The translations under genes were made by a program, and so were the position numbers. Positions 6,879 through 14,810 of a stretch of 64,000 nt of DNA are shown here, in pieces; positions within the stretch are counted from its first letter, which is position 1, and each line of letters starts with the position of its first letter. Under the pieces are notes generated by a model. That model had not been told where the DNA came from. It did no database searches and saw nothing but the letters and a program-made list of their open reading frames with translations. The DNA lies in the NCBI GenBank assembly GCA_002353285.1, contig DEJJ01000006.1:1-64000 (forward strand), given 5' to 3'. The stretch comes from Porphyromonadaceae bacterium UBA2751 (lineage in GTDB: Bacteria > Bacteroidota > Bacteroidia > Bacteroidales > Muribaculaceae).

Positions 6879-9875
6879 ATGTCACAAGATTATAATTATC
6901 ATTGCGGTCCAAACGCTATAGATGAAATCGTGCAATATACTGAGCGAGTATCAGGCAGGATCATAAGAAGCAGAAATCACACTGTAAAAGGAAGTGGTAT
7001 CATGACAAAATATAACATCCTGAGCAAGTCAATTAAAGACAGTGATTCATATAACATAGGAGAAGGAATCACCGAACTTGGTGACGGTTGTTTAAGTTGT
7101 AGCACAATCGATAGCATTCAGCTACCCAATACTTTGATTAGAATTGGTTCGAAGTGCTTTAGACATTCTACAATAACCTCCATAACTCTTCCAGATAGCT
7201 TAGAGGAAATGGGACATAAGAATTTTCCTGCTACTTTGCGGTCTATAACATTACCAGCAAACCTTAGGCTTTTCGCAAGCGACAACTTAATGGAATGCAA
7301 AGAACTGACTTCAATTTCGGTACATGAAGATAATAAGTATTTCAAAAGCATTGACGGAATACTCTATAATTACGATGTCACAGAAATTCTCATTTGCCCA
7401 AGAGGAAAAGCCGGTAAAGTCATTATACAGCCTACCGTTAAGCACATCGCAGACTATTGTTTTGACGAATGTGATAAAATCTTAAGCATAGAATTACCTC
7501 GCTCTATTGAGACTATAGGTAGTTATGCCTTTAGTAGGCTGATGCTAGATCGCCTAGTTATTCCAAACAATGTTATTGCAATTGGTGAAGGATGTTTTTC
7601 CAAAACTACAATACGTAAGAAATTCAGGTTTCCTCAAAGAATTACATTTTTGCCAGACAGATGTTTCAAAGAAGCAAAAATCCCTAATGCCGACTTCTTA
7701 ATGAATATTGAAGTAATTGGCAATTACTGTTTTGAAAGTATCAAGAAAGAAAGCTTGCCATCAGAACTTAGATTGCCAAAGGTCAAAAAGATTGGTGAGC
7801 ATGCTTTCGATAGTGTAAAATTCATAAAGTCTATTGAAATTTCTTCATGTATTCAACACATTGGAGAAGGTGCATTTTCATCAACCACCAATAATTTGAA
7901 TATCATTCTTCTATCAATGACTCCTTTAAAGGCAGATTTGAAAGCATTTTCTGGCTTAAGCAACAATGCTGCTTTATATGTTCCAGCAGGTTCAAGAATT
8001 GTATTTGAGCATTCTATGCCATGGAGAACGATTTCACATATAAACGAGTTTGAACTTGAAAAAGATATTAACGATGAAAATGTGGAAATCAGTGATGAGT
8101 ATCTATATTTTCGCTTAAAAAGTATCGCTTCGTCATTCTCTAACGTAGACAGGTATTTCCTAAAGGAGACGCTTGGAGACATAGCTCTGTATTATCAGAA
8201 CGTTGATAATGATGACGACTATAACGAGGCGATTCAACTCATCCAATATAATCGCATGTTCAATCCTCCCTTGATTCCAAATCTGGACAAGAAATTCTTC
8301 GCTGCTAACTGGCTGAATAAGTATAAGCTAAAGTTTACGAACCATTGCTTAATGAACAACAATTATTCATTGTTGGCCATTCCCACACAAGATGAAAATC
8401 ATCAGGTCGATGAGTTGAAGACTGAGGAAATACAACAATTACCTGAATTGAAATTGATAGGCGACATAACTTCGCTGACACAGGAGGCTAAAGAAGAAGT
8501 GGAAGTTCATTTTTCTGATATTCTACGTCATCTTCAAAATGAGCTGTCGCTGGCAACAAAGAGCATTAAGATTGCGGTGTCATGGCTCACAAACTTTGCT
8601 TTATTCAAGCAAATTAAAGAAATTGCCAAAGAGAGAGCTGATATTCAGATTATCATCAATAACGACTTGATAAACAATGGTGGCTATTGCTTGAACCTCA
8701 ATGAGCTTATTGAAGCAGGTGCTCATATCAGCTTGGTTGAATATCCTCATCTGTTACATCACAAATTCTGTATCATTGATGACAAGACAGTAATAAACGG
8801 CTCATATAACTGGACCAGATTCTCGGAAAACAACTATGAGAATATCATGATATTCAGGAACAACGATGAATTATGCGAGGACTTCAATGAGGAATTTGAG
8901 CGCATATTAAACCTGGCAGAGCACAAGGACATAAAAGCCATGCCCGACTTTGTTCCTCAGAGACCGGAATATGACAGGAGCGCTTTCAAGCAGTATATCA
9001 CTGAGGAGTTAGATGCAGAAGCACGCCAAACTTCTGATCATCGAGATAAAATAACAGCCTTGCAGAAAGCGTCAAAACTCAACCCTGAATATCTTGAAAA
9101 GATTAATCCAGAGGCTAAGAGAGAATACGAAGAAGAATTTAAAGTCATTGAGCAATCAGAGACAATGGCTAAAACCGTTGTTGAGATGGTCAAAGAAAAC
9201 CAGTCTGCTTCAGAAAAAAACGCCGAAAAGAAAGAGACTAAAAAAACAGCTAAATCTCAGCAGACGAAAGCAACTACAAAATCCGTATCTTCAAAATCTA
9301 GTTCTCCAGTAGCTTCGATTACACATAACCAAGAAGTAAAAATCATTGAGCAACTTAAGGCATCAAATCTGTTTATGGTACTGGATGTCTCTGGCTCAAT
9401 GAAACAAACGTATGAAGATGGACACGTTACAAATATCGCTAATAAATGTGTTTCAGCAGCATTGACTCTCTCTGAAACACAAAAACTTTCTTTATGGGAA
9501 TTTGGTAGCGATGCTAACCTTATTGGAGAAGTAGGTATAGATAATATATCAACTATCAATAATGTTCATTGTAAGAATCAAGGCACATATTTAGAAAAGT
9601 TTGTCTCCAAGGCTGATAAATCCATCAAGTACAATTCTCTTGTTATTGTATTCACCGATGATGACGGTGAGTCAATTAAAGACGCAGTGCCAGGTATGAA
9701 GAAAAGAACAGATGTTTTCTGGCAAGTTATCGTTTATGGAGATCATGCGCAAATCGATGATGCCATTAAGGACAACCCTAACATTTCATTGATTAGCATG
9801 ACAGATTATGCATCTAAAACGGACGAGGAAATAACCAAAGCACTCTTGAAAGATTATATCAATTGGAAACAATAA
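6879..9875 (+). CDS. LRR (BspA-type) - PLD-like nuclease - vWA fusion protein
   Basis: A 998-residue three-part protein. Residues about 40-385 are BspA-type leucine-rich repeats (LRR_5: LPDSLEEMGHKNF, LPRSIETIGSYAF, IQHIGEGAF). Residues about 540-680 form a phospholipase D-like domain with one HKD motif: H627, K629, D634, then NGSYNWT. After a Lys/Ala/Ser-rich linker (about 740-810) comes a von Willebrand A domain with the MIDAS motif DVSGS from D836 and VIVFTDDDGES, closest in feel to TerF/TerY-type vWA domains. There is no signal peptide despite the LRR part, so it is probably cytoplasmic. The 57-nt AT-rich gap after the helicase has no promoter match, so I infer an operon. A nuclease effector with target-sensing LRR and vWA parts is inferred. 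Confidence 0.85.
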   Translation: MSQDYNYHCGPNAIDEIVQYTERVSGRIIRSRNHTVKGSGIMTKYNILSKSIKDSDSYNIGEGITELGDGCLSCSTIDSIQLPNTLIRIGSKCFRHSTITSITLPDSLEEMGHKNFPATLRSITLPANLRLFASDNLMECKELTSISVHEDNKYFKSIDGILYNYDVTEILICPRGKAGKVIIQPTVKHIADYCFDECDKILSIELPRSIETIGSYAFSRLMLDRLVIPNNVIAIGEGCFSKTTIRKKFRFPQRITFLPDRCFKEAKIPNADFLMNIEVIGNYCFESIKKESLPSELRLPKVKKIGEHAFDSVKFIKSIEISSCIQHIGEGAFSSTTNNLNIILLSMTPLKADLKAFSGLSNNAALYVPAGSRIVFEHSMPWRTISHINEFELEKDINDENVEISDEYLYFRLKSIASSFSNVDRYFLKETLGDIALYYQNVDNDDDYNEAIQLIQYNRMFNPPLIPNLDKKFFAANWLNKYKLKFTNHCLMNNNYSLLAIPTQDENHQVDELKTEEIQQLPELKLIGDITSLTQEAKEEVEVHFSDILRHLQNELSLATKSIKIAVSWLTNFALFKQIKEIAKERADIQIIINNDLINNGGYCLNLNELIEAGAHISLVEYPHLLHHKFCIIDDKTVINGSYNWTRFSENNYENIMIFRNNDELCEDFNEEFERILNLAEHKDIKAMPDFVPQRPEYDRSAFKQYITEELDAEARQTSDHRDKITALQKASKLNPEYLEKINPEAKREYEEEFKVIEQSETMAKTVVEMVKENQSASEKNAEKKETKKTAKSQQTKATTKSVSSKSSSPVASITHNQEVKIIEQLKASNLFMVLDVSGSMKQTYEDGHVTNIANKCVSAALTLSETQKLSLWEFGSDANLIGEVGIDNISTINNVHCKNQGTYLEKFVSKADKSIKYNSLVIVFTDDDGESIKDAVPGMKKRTDVFWQVIVYGDHAQIDDAIKDNPNISLISMTDYASKTDEEITKALLKDYINWKQ

Positions 9876-9924
9876 TCGTCTTTGTAGAAGTTAGTTGCAG
9901 ATATGGCAAGAAAGTGAAAAACTC

Positions 9925-9953
9925 GCGAGCGCACTTTAGTATGCGCTCGCTTT
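9925..9953 (+). terminator. Terminator of the three-gene cassette
   Basis: GCGAGCGCA (9925-9933) pairs perfectly with TGCGCTCGC (9942-9950) around an 8-nt loop, followed by TTTATG. It lies 50 nt after the stop of the LRR-PLD-vWA gene and marks the end of the cassette. Confidence 0.75.
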
Positions 9954-10069
9954 ATGTATATGATAGGTTGGGGCTGCTTGCGATTCCTAATTCAGTTTTT
10001 AAGAGAATTTTCTTTCCAATGGTACGTTTGCGACGTTTGGATTATAATAAGTGGATAAAGTTATAGTAT

Positions 10070-10237
10070 TCAATTGGACTCTTTTTGTCCCTCTTCTATT
10101 ATTGGTTGTGGAATATCTAACTTTATCAACATATGTGACACTCTCTGTAGAATATTAAACGAAGACATTTCTCCTTTCTCAATAAGTGATATGTCATCAT
10201 AATCTGCCATGTTTTTAGGGATGATATTTTGTTTTAA
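10070..10237 (-). pseudogene. Remnant of an XRE-type HTH regulator
   Basis: On the minus strand a frame open from just after a TGA (10238-10240) runs to TGA at 10070-10072. From an internal ATG at 10210 it encodes 46 residues: MADYDDISLIEKGEMSS then FNILQRVSHMLIKLDI. The pattern of a helix, then 'DISLIEKGE' and 'LQRVSHMLIKLDI' fits the second half of an XRE-type helix-turn-helix domain, whose first helices would be missing. I read it as a truncated regulator. The rest of the gap 9954-10408 shows nothing else I can support. Confidence 0.3.
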
Positions 10238-10408
10238 TCAAATAGTTATTAGATTAATTCCAATTCTATTAAAACTGCTTTAACAGATATAAGATATAAT
10301 ATCAATGCTATTCATAATAGTTATAGAACTATTATTGTATAAATACACTGATAAGATTTTAAAACAAGCTGTTATGTGATAAATCAGTATTATGACAACA
10401 TTATTGAA

Positions 10409-10595
10409 ATTTCCAAAATCCCAAATTTTATATGCAGCAAATATTCCAAAATCTCACTTTTTGCGCTCTGTAGATTTGTCAGTCCTCGTTTGATTACTCC
10501 AGACCGCCGTTATTGATGTTTAGCGGTAACAAAGATGGTGGAGCACTAACCGCCAACTTGACTGATAGAATTGCCGTACCGATGAAAATCAGTGC
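10409..10595. repeat. Direct repeat A flanking the esterase gene
   Basis: About 187 bp that recurs at 11637-11817 with many substitutions but the same order of blocks: two ATTCCAAAATCYCA motifs, CTTTTTGCGCT, TTTGATTACTCC, CCGCCGTTATTGATGTT, GATGGTGGA, CACTAACCGCCAACTTGAC, TTGCCGTACCGATGAAAATCAG. In copy A the last 90 bp are open on the plus strand (LTANLTDRIAVPMKIS), so both copies may derive from a lost gene. A short TCTGACATCTGATAAC tandem follows at 10645-10680. Confidence 0.7.
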
Positions 10596-10735
10596 TCTTT
10601 TTTGGGGCGCGGCTCGCTGTCGCTCGGTTCTATGATTTTCAGAAATCTGACATCTGATAACTGACATCTGATAACTATGATATCGCTCTCAACTCAAATA
10701 CCGCAGCTCTTGTTTTATTTGTAAGAAATTTGTTG

Positions 10736-10743
10736 TACATTTG
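10736..10743 (+). promoter_or_regulatory. -7 box of the esterase gene, abutting the start codon
   Basis: TACATTTG fits TAnnTTTG. It ends only 4 nt before the ATG at 10748. With the usual spacing, transcription would begin at or very near the A of the ATG, so the mRNA would be leaderless, unless translation starts at the next ATG (10757). Confidence 0.45.
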
Positions 10744-10747
10744 CAGT

Positions 10748-11560
10748 ATGAGAAAGATGTTTTCACTTGCAATAATGGTGTTAATCACTATATTATCGTT
10801 TGAGTCTAACGCTCAAACAAAGAATGACTTGCTTGAAGTCTTTGCCGATAAGACTGTAAAACTCGATGGCAAAAAATTAAAGTACCGAGAGGTGATGACC
10901 ACTCCTCAAGACACAGCTCAACCCATTCTTGTCATCTATCTGCATGGCGGTAGTGGAGGCGGAAGCGACAACAAAGAACAGATAAAAGTGCCTGCTGTGG
11001 GCAAGATATATGATTACCTGAACGCGAACAACGTCAAAGCATATTTTCTTGTGCCGCAATGTCCGAGCAACGCTTCTTGGAACGGTGATGCACCCCGGCA
11101 ACGCCAGCGTGGCGGTCGCCCCTCGCCCGGTGAGCGTCGCCCTCATGAGCCACAAAAATGCGAAGCGTATAATAAGTATGTCAAGGCTTTGGCCGATTAC
11201 TATGTGAGTGAGTTCGGTGTGGACTCAACGCGCATCTATGTTTTTGGCTCGTCGATGGGCGGTCAGGGCGTTTGGTATCTGCTTGCCGATACACCTAATT
11301 ACTTTGCAGCCGCTATGGTGGCTTCAGGAGGATATAGAAGTAATATAATTATGCCCTTGACTAAGACACCCATAATGTGCACTCGTGGATCGCAAGAACC
11401 AAGGGGTAATCAAGTGAAACAATTGATAGATGACATCAATCTTAACGGTGGGAGTGCAGTTTCCCAAACGTTAGTGGGGTTAGGCCACCACGATGCGACA
11501 TCTGCCGCATATACTCCCGAGAGGATTGAGTGGGTGTTGTCACACCATAGGCAACCATAA
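10748..11560 (+). CDS. Secreted alpha/beta hydrolase (esterase-like)
   Basis: A 270-residue protein with a signal peptide (MRKMFSLAIMVLITILSFESNAQ). It has an alpha/beta-hydrolase fold: YLHGGSGGG forms the oxyanion region, FGSSMGGQG carries the nucleophile Ser (G-x-S-x-G), and GLGHHD is the likely catalytic His block. The expected Asp strand reads CTRGSQEPRG, so the acid may be Glu or be displaced. An Arg/Pro-rich insert (RQRQRGGRPSPGERRP) sits between the second strand and the nucleophile elbow, within a locally GC-rich stretch, and looks like recent expansion. The start was set at the ATG directly before the signal peptide. The gene stands alone between two direct repeats (A and B). Confidence 0.8.
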   Translation: MRKMFSLAIMVLITILSFESNAQTKNDLLEVFADKTVKLDGKKLKYREVMTTPQDTAQPILVIYLHGGSGGGSDNKEQIKVPAVGKIYDYLNANNVKAYFLVPQCPSNASWNGDAPRQRQRGGRPSPGERRPHEPQKCEAYNKYVKALADYYVSEFGVDSTRIYVFGSSMGGQGVWYLLADTPNYFAAAMVASGGYRSNIIMPLTKTPIMCTRGSQEPRGNQVKQLIDDINLNGGSAVSQTLVGLGHHDATSAAYTPERIEWVLSHHRQP

Positions 11561-11636
11561 TTTCATCTTTGATTGCGCTGTCACACTAAATAACGTGTAA
11601 CTCCACGGCAACAAAAGACGTGTAATACCACAGAAG

Positions 11637-11817
11637 AAATTCCAAAATCCCAATTTTTATTTGCCGCAAATATTCCAAAATCCCACTTTTTGCGCTTTGT
11701 AGTATCAACGTTTGATTACTCCACACCGCCGTTATTGATGTTGAGTGGTTACAAGGATGGTGGAACACTAACCGCCAACTTGACTGATTGAATTGCCGTA
11801 CCGATGAAAATCAGTGC
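11637..11817. repeat. Direct repeat B flanking the esterase gene
   Basis: Second copy of the element at 10409-10595, in the same orientation, starting 76 nt after the esterase stop. The plus-strand frame that is open in copy A carries a TGA here (ACTGATTGAATT versus ACTGATAGAATT), so this copy is not coding. Together the two copies bracket a 1.0-kb segment that contains only the esterase gene and its promoter. Confidence 0.7.
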
Positions 11818-11873
11818 AAACCGAGGAAGCGCCAAGCTCGCTTGAGCATTTCCTCGGTGTAGCCTGATTTATG
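11814..11873. repeat. Dispersed intergenic element, copy 2
   Basis: Starts GTGCAAACCGAGGAA and ends GTAGCCTGATTTATG. CCGAGGAA (11821-11828) pairs with TTCCTCGG (11850-11857), with an inner GCTC/GAGC stem. Directly abuts repeat B. The remainder of the gap up to 12069 is a moderately GC-rich stretch with no supportable gene. Confidence 0.55.
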
Positions 11874-12069
11874 AAATTTCTGAAACATATTTTTACTTAG
11901 CAAAGTTAGCACATCGCCCACTGCGCAAGGACAAGCCCTGCGGGTTTTGCTGAGAAATCTCCACACCTGCGGGTAGTATTTCTCGGCAAAATTCTTGCGC
12001 TCCTCGTGGGCTTGCATGTGCACTTTATCGCACGTAAAAATTATGTTTCACTTCATAAATTCATCTATC

Positions 12070-12300
12070 ATGGTACAGCAATTCTTCAACATCAGTCAAG
12101 ATCAGGCTAACAGTGATCCAAACAACATCTATGTCAACATCAATAACGGCTCAGCTGAGATATGGCTTGAGAATCAGCCTGTGTGCACTACCAACTGCAA
12201 AGACGCTCTTGAGCATATCGTTCAGCTGCTTGCAGTCAAGTTTGACGCTAATCTGACCAACAAGTCGGAGATGATTTACGACACAGTGATGAGCTGGTAA
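12070..12300 (+). CDS. Small hypothetical protein
   Basis: A 76-residue acidic protein starting MVQQFFNISQDQ. It alternates short beta-like stretches (NIYVNINNGSAEIWL) and a helix (CKDALEHIVQLLAVKF). Two cysteines (VCTTNC) are close together. There is no signal peptide or membrane segment. I chose the ATG at 12070 over upstream in-frame codons because those encode unlike, Cys/Met-rich sequence read from the preceding noncoding region. The protein is not recognised, and the gene stands alone on the plus strand with no clear operon partner. Confidence 0.5.
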   Translation: MVQQFFNISQDQANSDPNNIYVNINNGSAEIWLENQPVCTTNCKDALEHIVQLLAVKFDANLTNKSEMIYDTVMSW

Positions 12301-12388
12301 ATTCATCAATCCTCCCTAACCAGGAGGATTGATTGGAACCGCAAGAAGTGAGACTATGGGCAGGTGGAAACCGAAAAAAAAGCAAATA

Positions 12389-12420
12389 TTTGGTTTTTAA
12401 TGAAAAAAACCTTTACTTTG
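12389..12420 (+). promoter_or_regulatory. Promoter of the FGE-like gene
   Basis: TTTG at 12389-12392, 20 nt, then TTACTTTG at 12413-12420 (one mismatch to TAnnTTTG). The predicted start near 12427 leaves a leader of about 24 nt before the ATG at 12451. Confidence 0.5.
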
Positions 12421-12450
12421 CGAAGTTGGACTCCACAAAAACAATTAATT

Positions 12451-13353
12451 ATGAAAATCAAGTTATATATTATTCTAATTTTGGCATTTGGAATGTATGA
12501 ATTAACATGCCATGCTCAATCTGCAAATGAGAACAAGCAAGTAGTAACTTCCGAAGATTTTACTGTAAACGGTGTAACATTTAAGATGATTCATGTTGAA
12601 GGAGGAACCTACACAATGGGATCAAATGAAGAGGTCTTTGTAGTTTTACCAGAACCCACCTGTGTGGCAAATCCAAAGGATTTTGAATTGGAAAATCCAG
12701 CACATGAGGTTACTATATCATCTTTTTATATTGGTCAAACTGAGGTTACACAAGAACTGTGGATTGCTGTTATGGGATTCAATCCGAGCTACTTTAACAG
12801 CAGAGGTAATCCAGATTATGAATCAAGCCATGAATTCGATTATGGCACAAATCTTCAACGACCAGTTGAGCACGTCTCTTGGGACGATTGTCAGGTTTTT
12901 ATCAATAAACTTAATCAGTTGACTGGAAAAAACTTTCGTCTGCCTACCGAGGCAGAATGGGAGTATGTTGCACGTGGTGGTAACAAGAGTCAAGGACATG
13001 AATACTCTGGTAGCAAAGATTTTTATGGTGTGGCATGGTGCATAGATAACATTCCAACTACAAAAAAAGATTCCCAAAAATATGGAACACAGCCTGTCGC
13101 TACTAAAAAATCAAATGAGTTAGGCATCTATGATATGAGTGGCAATGTTATTGAATGGTGCAACGATTATTGGGATGAGAGTTATTATAAATCTTCACCA
13201 AAAAAAGATCCAAAAGGTCCTAAAAAAGGAAAATATCGCATAAGCCGTGGAGGTGGATGGGGAGGTCCAGGTCAATTAAGTAAAGTTAATGATCGAGCTT
13301 ATTTTGAACCTACAGAACGTGGACGTGCTCTTGGATTTCGTTTAGCTCTATAG
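12451..13353 (+). CDS. Secreted SUMF1/FGE-like protein
   Basis: A 300-residue protein with a signal peptide (MKIKLYIILILAFGMYELTCHA) and one FGE-sulfatase (SUMF1) domain. Landmarks are GGTYTMGSNEE, VSWDDCQVFINKLN, RLPTEAEWEYVARGG, GNVIEWCNDYW, RISRGGGWGG and GFRLAL. Known formylglycine-generating enzymes carry a catalytic Cys pair between the RGGxW and GFR motifs. That interval has no Cys here, so sulfatase activation is unlikely, and the domain is probably a non-catalytic or binding version as in many secreted Bacteroidetes proteins. The start was set at the ATG before the signal peptide, which also agrees with the promoter at 12389-12420. It is monocistronic, with a hairpin terminator 30 nt after the stop. 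Confidence 0.85.
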   Translation: MKIKLYIILILAFGMYELTCHAQSANENKQVVTSEDFTVNGVTFKMIHVEGGTYTMGSNEEVFVVLPEPTCVANPKDFELENPAHEVTISSFYIGQTEVTQELWIAVMGFNPSYFNSRGNPDYESSHEFDYGTNLQRPVEHVSWDDCQVFINKLNQLTGKNFRLPTEAEWEYVARGGNKSQGHEYSGSKDFYGVAWCIDNIPTTKKDSQKYGTQPVATKKSNELGIYDMSGNVIEWCNDYWDESYYKSSPKKDPKGPKKGKYRISRGGGWGGPGQLSKVNDRAYFEPTERGRALGFRLAL

Positions 13354-13383
13354 TAATTTAGGTGGTTTTCAAAAAATATTAGT

Positions 13384-13420
13384 AGTCCGCATAGCTTGAT
13401 GAGCCAATTGCGGACTTATT
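13384..13420 (+). terminator. Terminator after the FGE-like gene
   Basis: AGTCCGCA (13384-13391) pairs with TGCGGACT (13409-13416) around a 17-nt loop, followed by TATTTAAT. It lies about 30 nt after the preceding stop codon. Confidence 0.6.
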
Positions 13421-13744
13421 TAATGTGTCGTCAGCAATTATGCATTGCTATGATCATCGGCGAGCCGAAACGCCCTCATTCCCACCCCTCACAGCGACAA
13501 GTCGCTTCCCTCAAAACACCGTGCAATGGGCACACAGAATGCTTACTCAATAGTGCTGGCGCCGCCATGCCTCCGCCGTCGGTTACGCTCTCGTGAGAGT
13601 GCTGCCCATGACCTGCCGCAACTCCGCTTCGCTCCGTGTGCGCCAGTCATCGGGACGTGTCGCTCTTTACCTCGTGGTGGGGACGCTCCGAAGTCGCACG
13701 GCTGAATCCTACGCTATCGCAGGTGTCCGACCTGTTGCCATAAC

Positions 13745-13778
13745 GACACCCGAGTCTCCTTCGTCAACATCGGGTATC
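13745..13778. repeat. Conserved-apex hairpin, copy 1
   Basis: GACACCCGA (13745-13753), a 16-nt apex containing TCCTTCGTC, and TCGGGTATC (13770-13778). Eight of nine stem positions pair. The mismatch is C-A on the plus strand, which would be a U-G wobble in a minus-strand transcript. The apex differs from the other copies by a few bases. Confidence 0.65.
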
Positions 13779-14064
13779 GCCATGGCGGTCGACACTTGCT
13801 GTCGCTACGGCTTCATCCGACGGGGGCGTTCTATAAATTCCGATATGTTAGTTTGTTTTCTTGGTCATCTTTGGCTGCTTGCTGGCATCTTTGGTCTCAT
13901 CTGTTTGAGCCGTAGCCCGCTATTGCCTCTGCTCATCTGAGCCCAAATCTGCTCAACAATCATTCCAAATCTGTCGCAAGCAATTTATAGAACACCCCCT
14001 TGCTCCTTCCAAGCTTGTCACTGCGTGGCACAATCGCTGCGCAGGTGTTGTCCTGTTGCCATAA

Positions 14065-14098
14065 CGACACCCGAGCTTCCTGCGTCAGCGTCGGGTAT
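14065..14098. repeat. Conserved-apex hairpin, copy 2
   Basis: GACACCCGA, apex GCTTCCTGCGTCAGCG, TCGGGTATC. The apex closes further with GCT/AGC. It is preceded by TGTTGCCATAAC and followed by GCCATGGCGGTC, the same flanks as copy 1. Confidence 0.65.
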
Positions 14099-14635
14099 CG
14101 CCATGGCGGTCACCACTTGCTTACAGCTTGACTAAAGTCATGTGCTACTGCGTGCCACCGCACCACGAGGGCGACACTCTACGCACACTCACTCCTTGAG
14201 CTCCACTGACGGACGCTGCGCTCTACAGCACGGCAGTCGCCATCACACGCAAGCATCCACTACTTTGCCCCTTGCACGGCAGAGAGGTGTTCGCTGCGCT
14301 CACGAATTGGTAGAGCCTGACGGCAGTCAGTGCACGATGGTCGGTAAGTGTCTTCGACAGGGTGTCGGGAGTGCCGGATGTGCCAAAGGCTGACGGAGTG
14401 AGCTGATGGAAGCCACGGCAGAGCCACACGCATCCAGGACATGGCGGCACTCTCGCTGCGACCAACGCTTACAGAGGTCTTGAAAGTGCTGACCCCTTGC
14501 CATGGCGCAACTCTACACTCCGTTGCGAGATGCGCCACCCAGGGGCACGTGTCGCTCTTTCCTCATGGCCGGGACGCTCCGAGTTCGCACGGCAGAGAAG
14601 ACTACGCTAAAGCCGTGGGGCTTCCTTTCCGTACG

Positions 14636-14669
14636 GAGACCAAAGCTTCCTGCGTCAGCGTTTGGTCTC
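14636..14669. repeat. Conserved-apex hairpin, copy 3 (covarying stem)
   Basis: GAGACCAAA (14636-14644), apex GCTTCCTGCGTCAGCG identical to copy 2, TTTGGTCTC (14661-14669). The stem is perfect although three of nine stem positions differ on the left arm from the other copies and the right arm changes with them, so pairing is preserved. Confidence 0.7.
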
Positions 14670-14776
14670 GCACCCGGTCGCTTCACTTGCTCCGCTACGT
14701 CTCACCGCCTTACCTCACTCCGAGCTTGACACGCTGTGGCACAATCGCTGCGCAGGTGGGGCGCCCTTTCCATGCC

Positions 14777-14810
14777 GACACCCGAGCTTCCTGCGTCAGC
14801 ATCGGGTATC
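14777..14810. repeat. Conserved-apex hairpin, copy 4
   Basis: GACACCCGA (14777-14785), apex GCTTCCTGCGTCAGCA, TCGGGTATC (14802-14810). It is followed by GCCATGGGTCGCC, close to the flanks of copies 1 and 2. Confidence 0.65.

Noticed and set aside
11811..12023. 70-residue minus-strand frame (MHMQAHEERKNFAEKYY start)
   Set aside because: It is coded through the dispersed element copy 2, and the matching part of copy 1 does not keep the frame.
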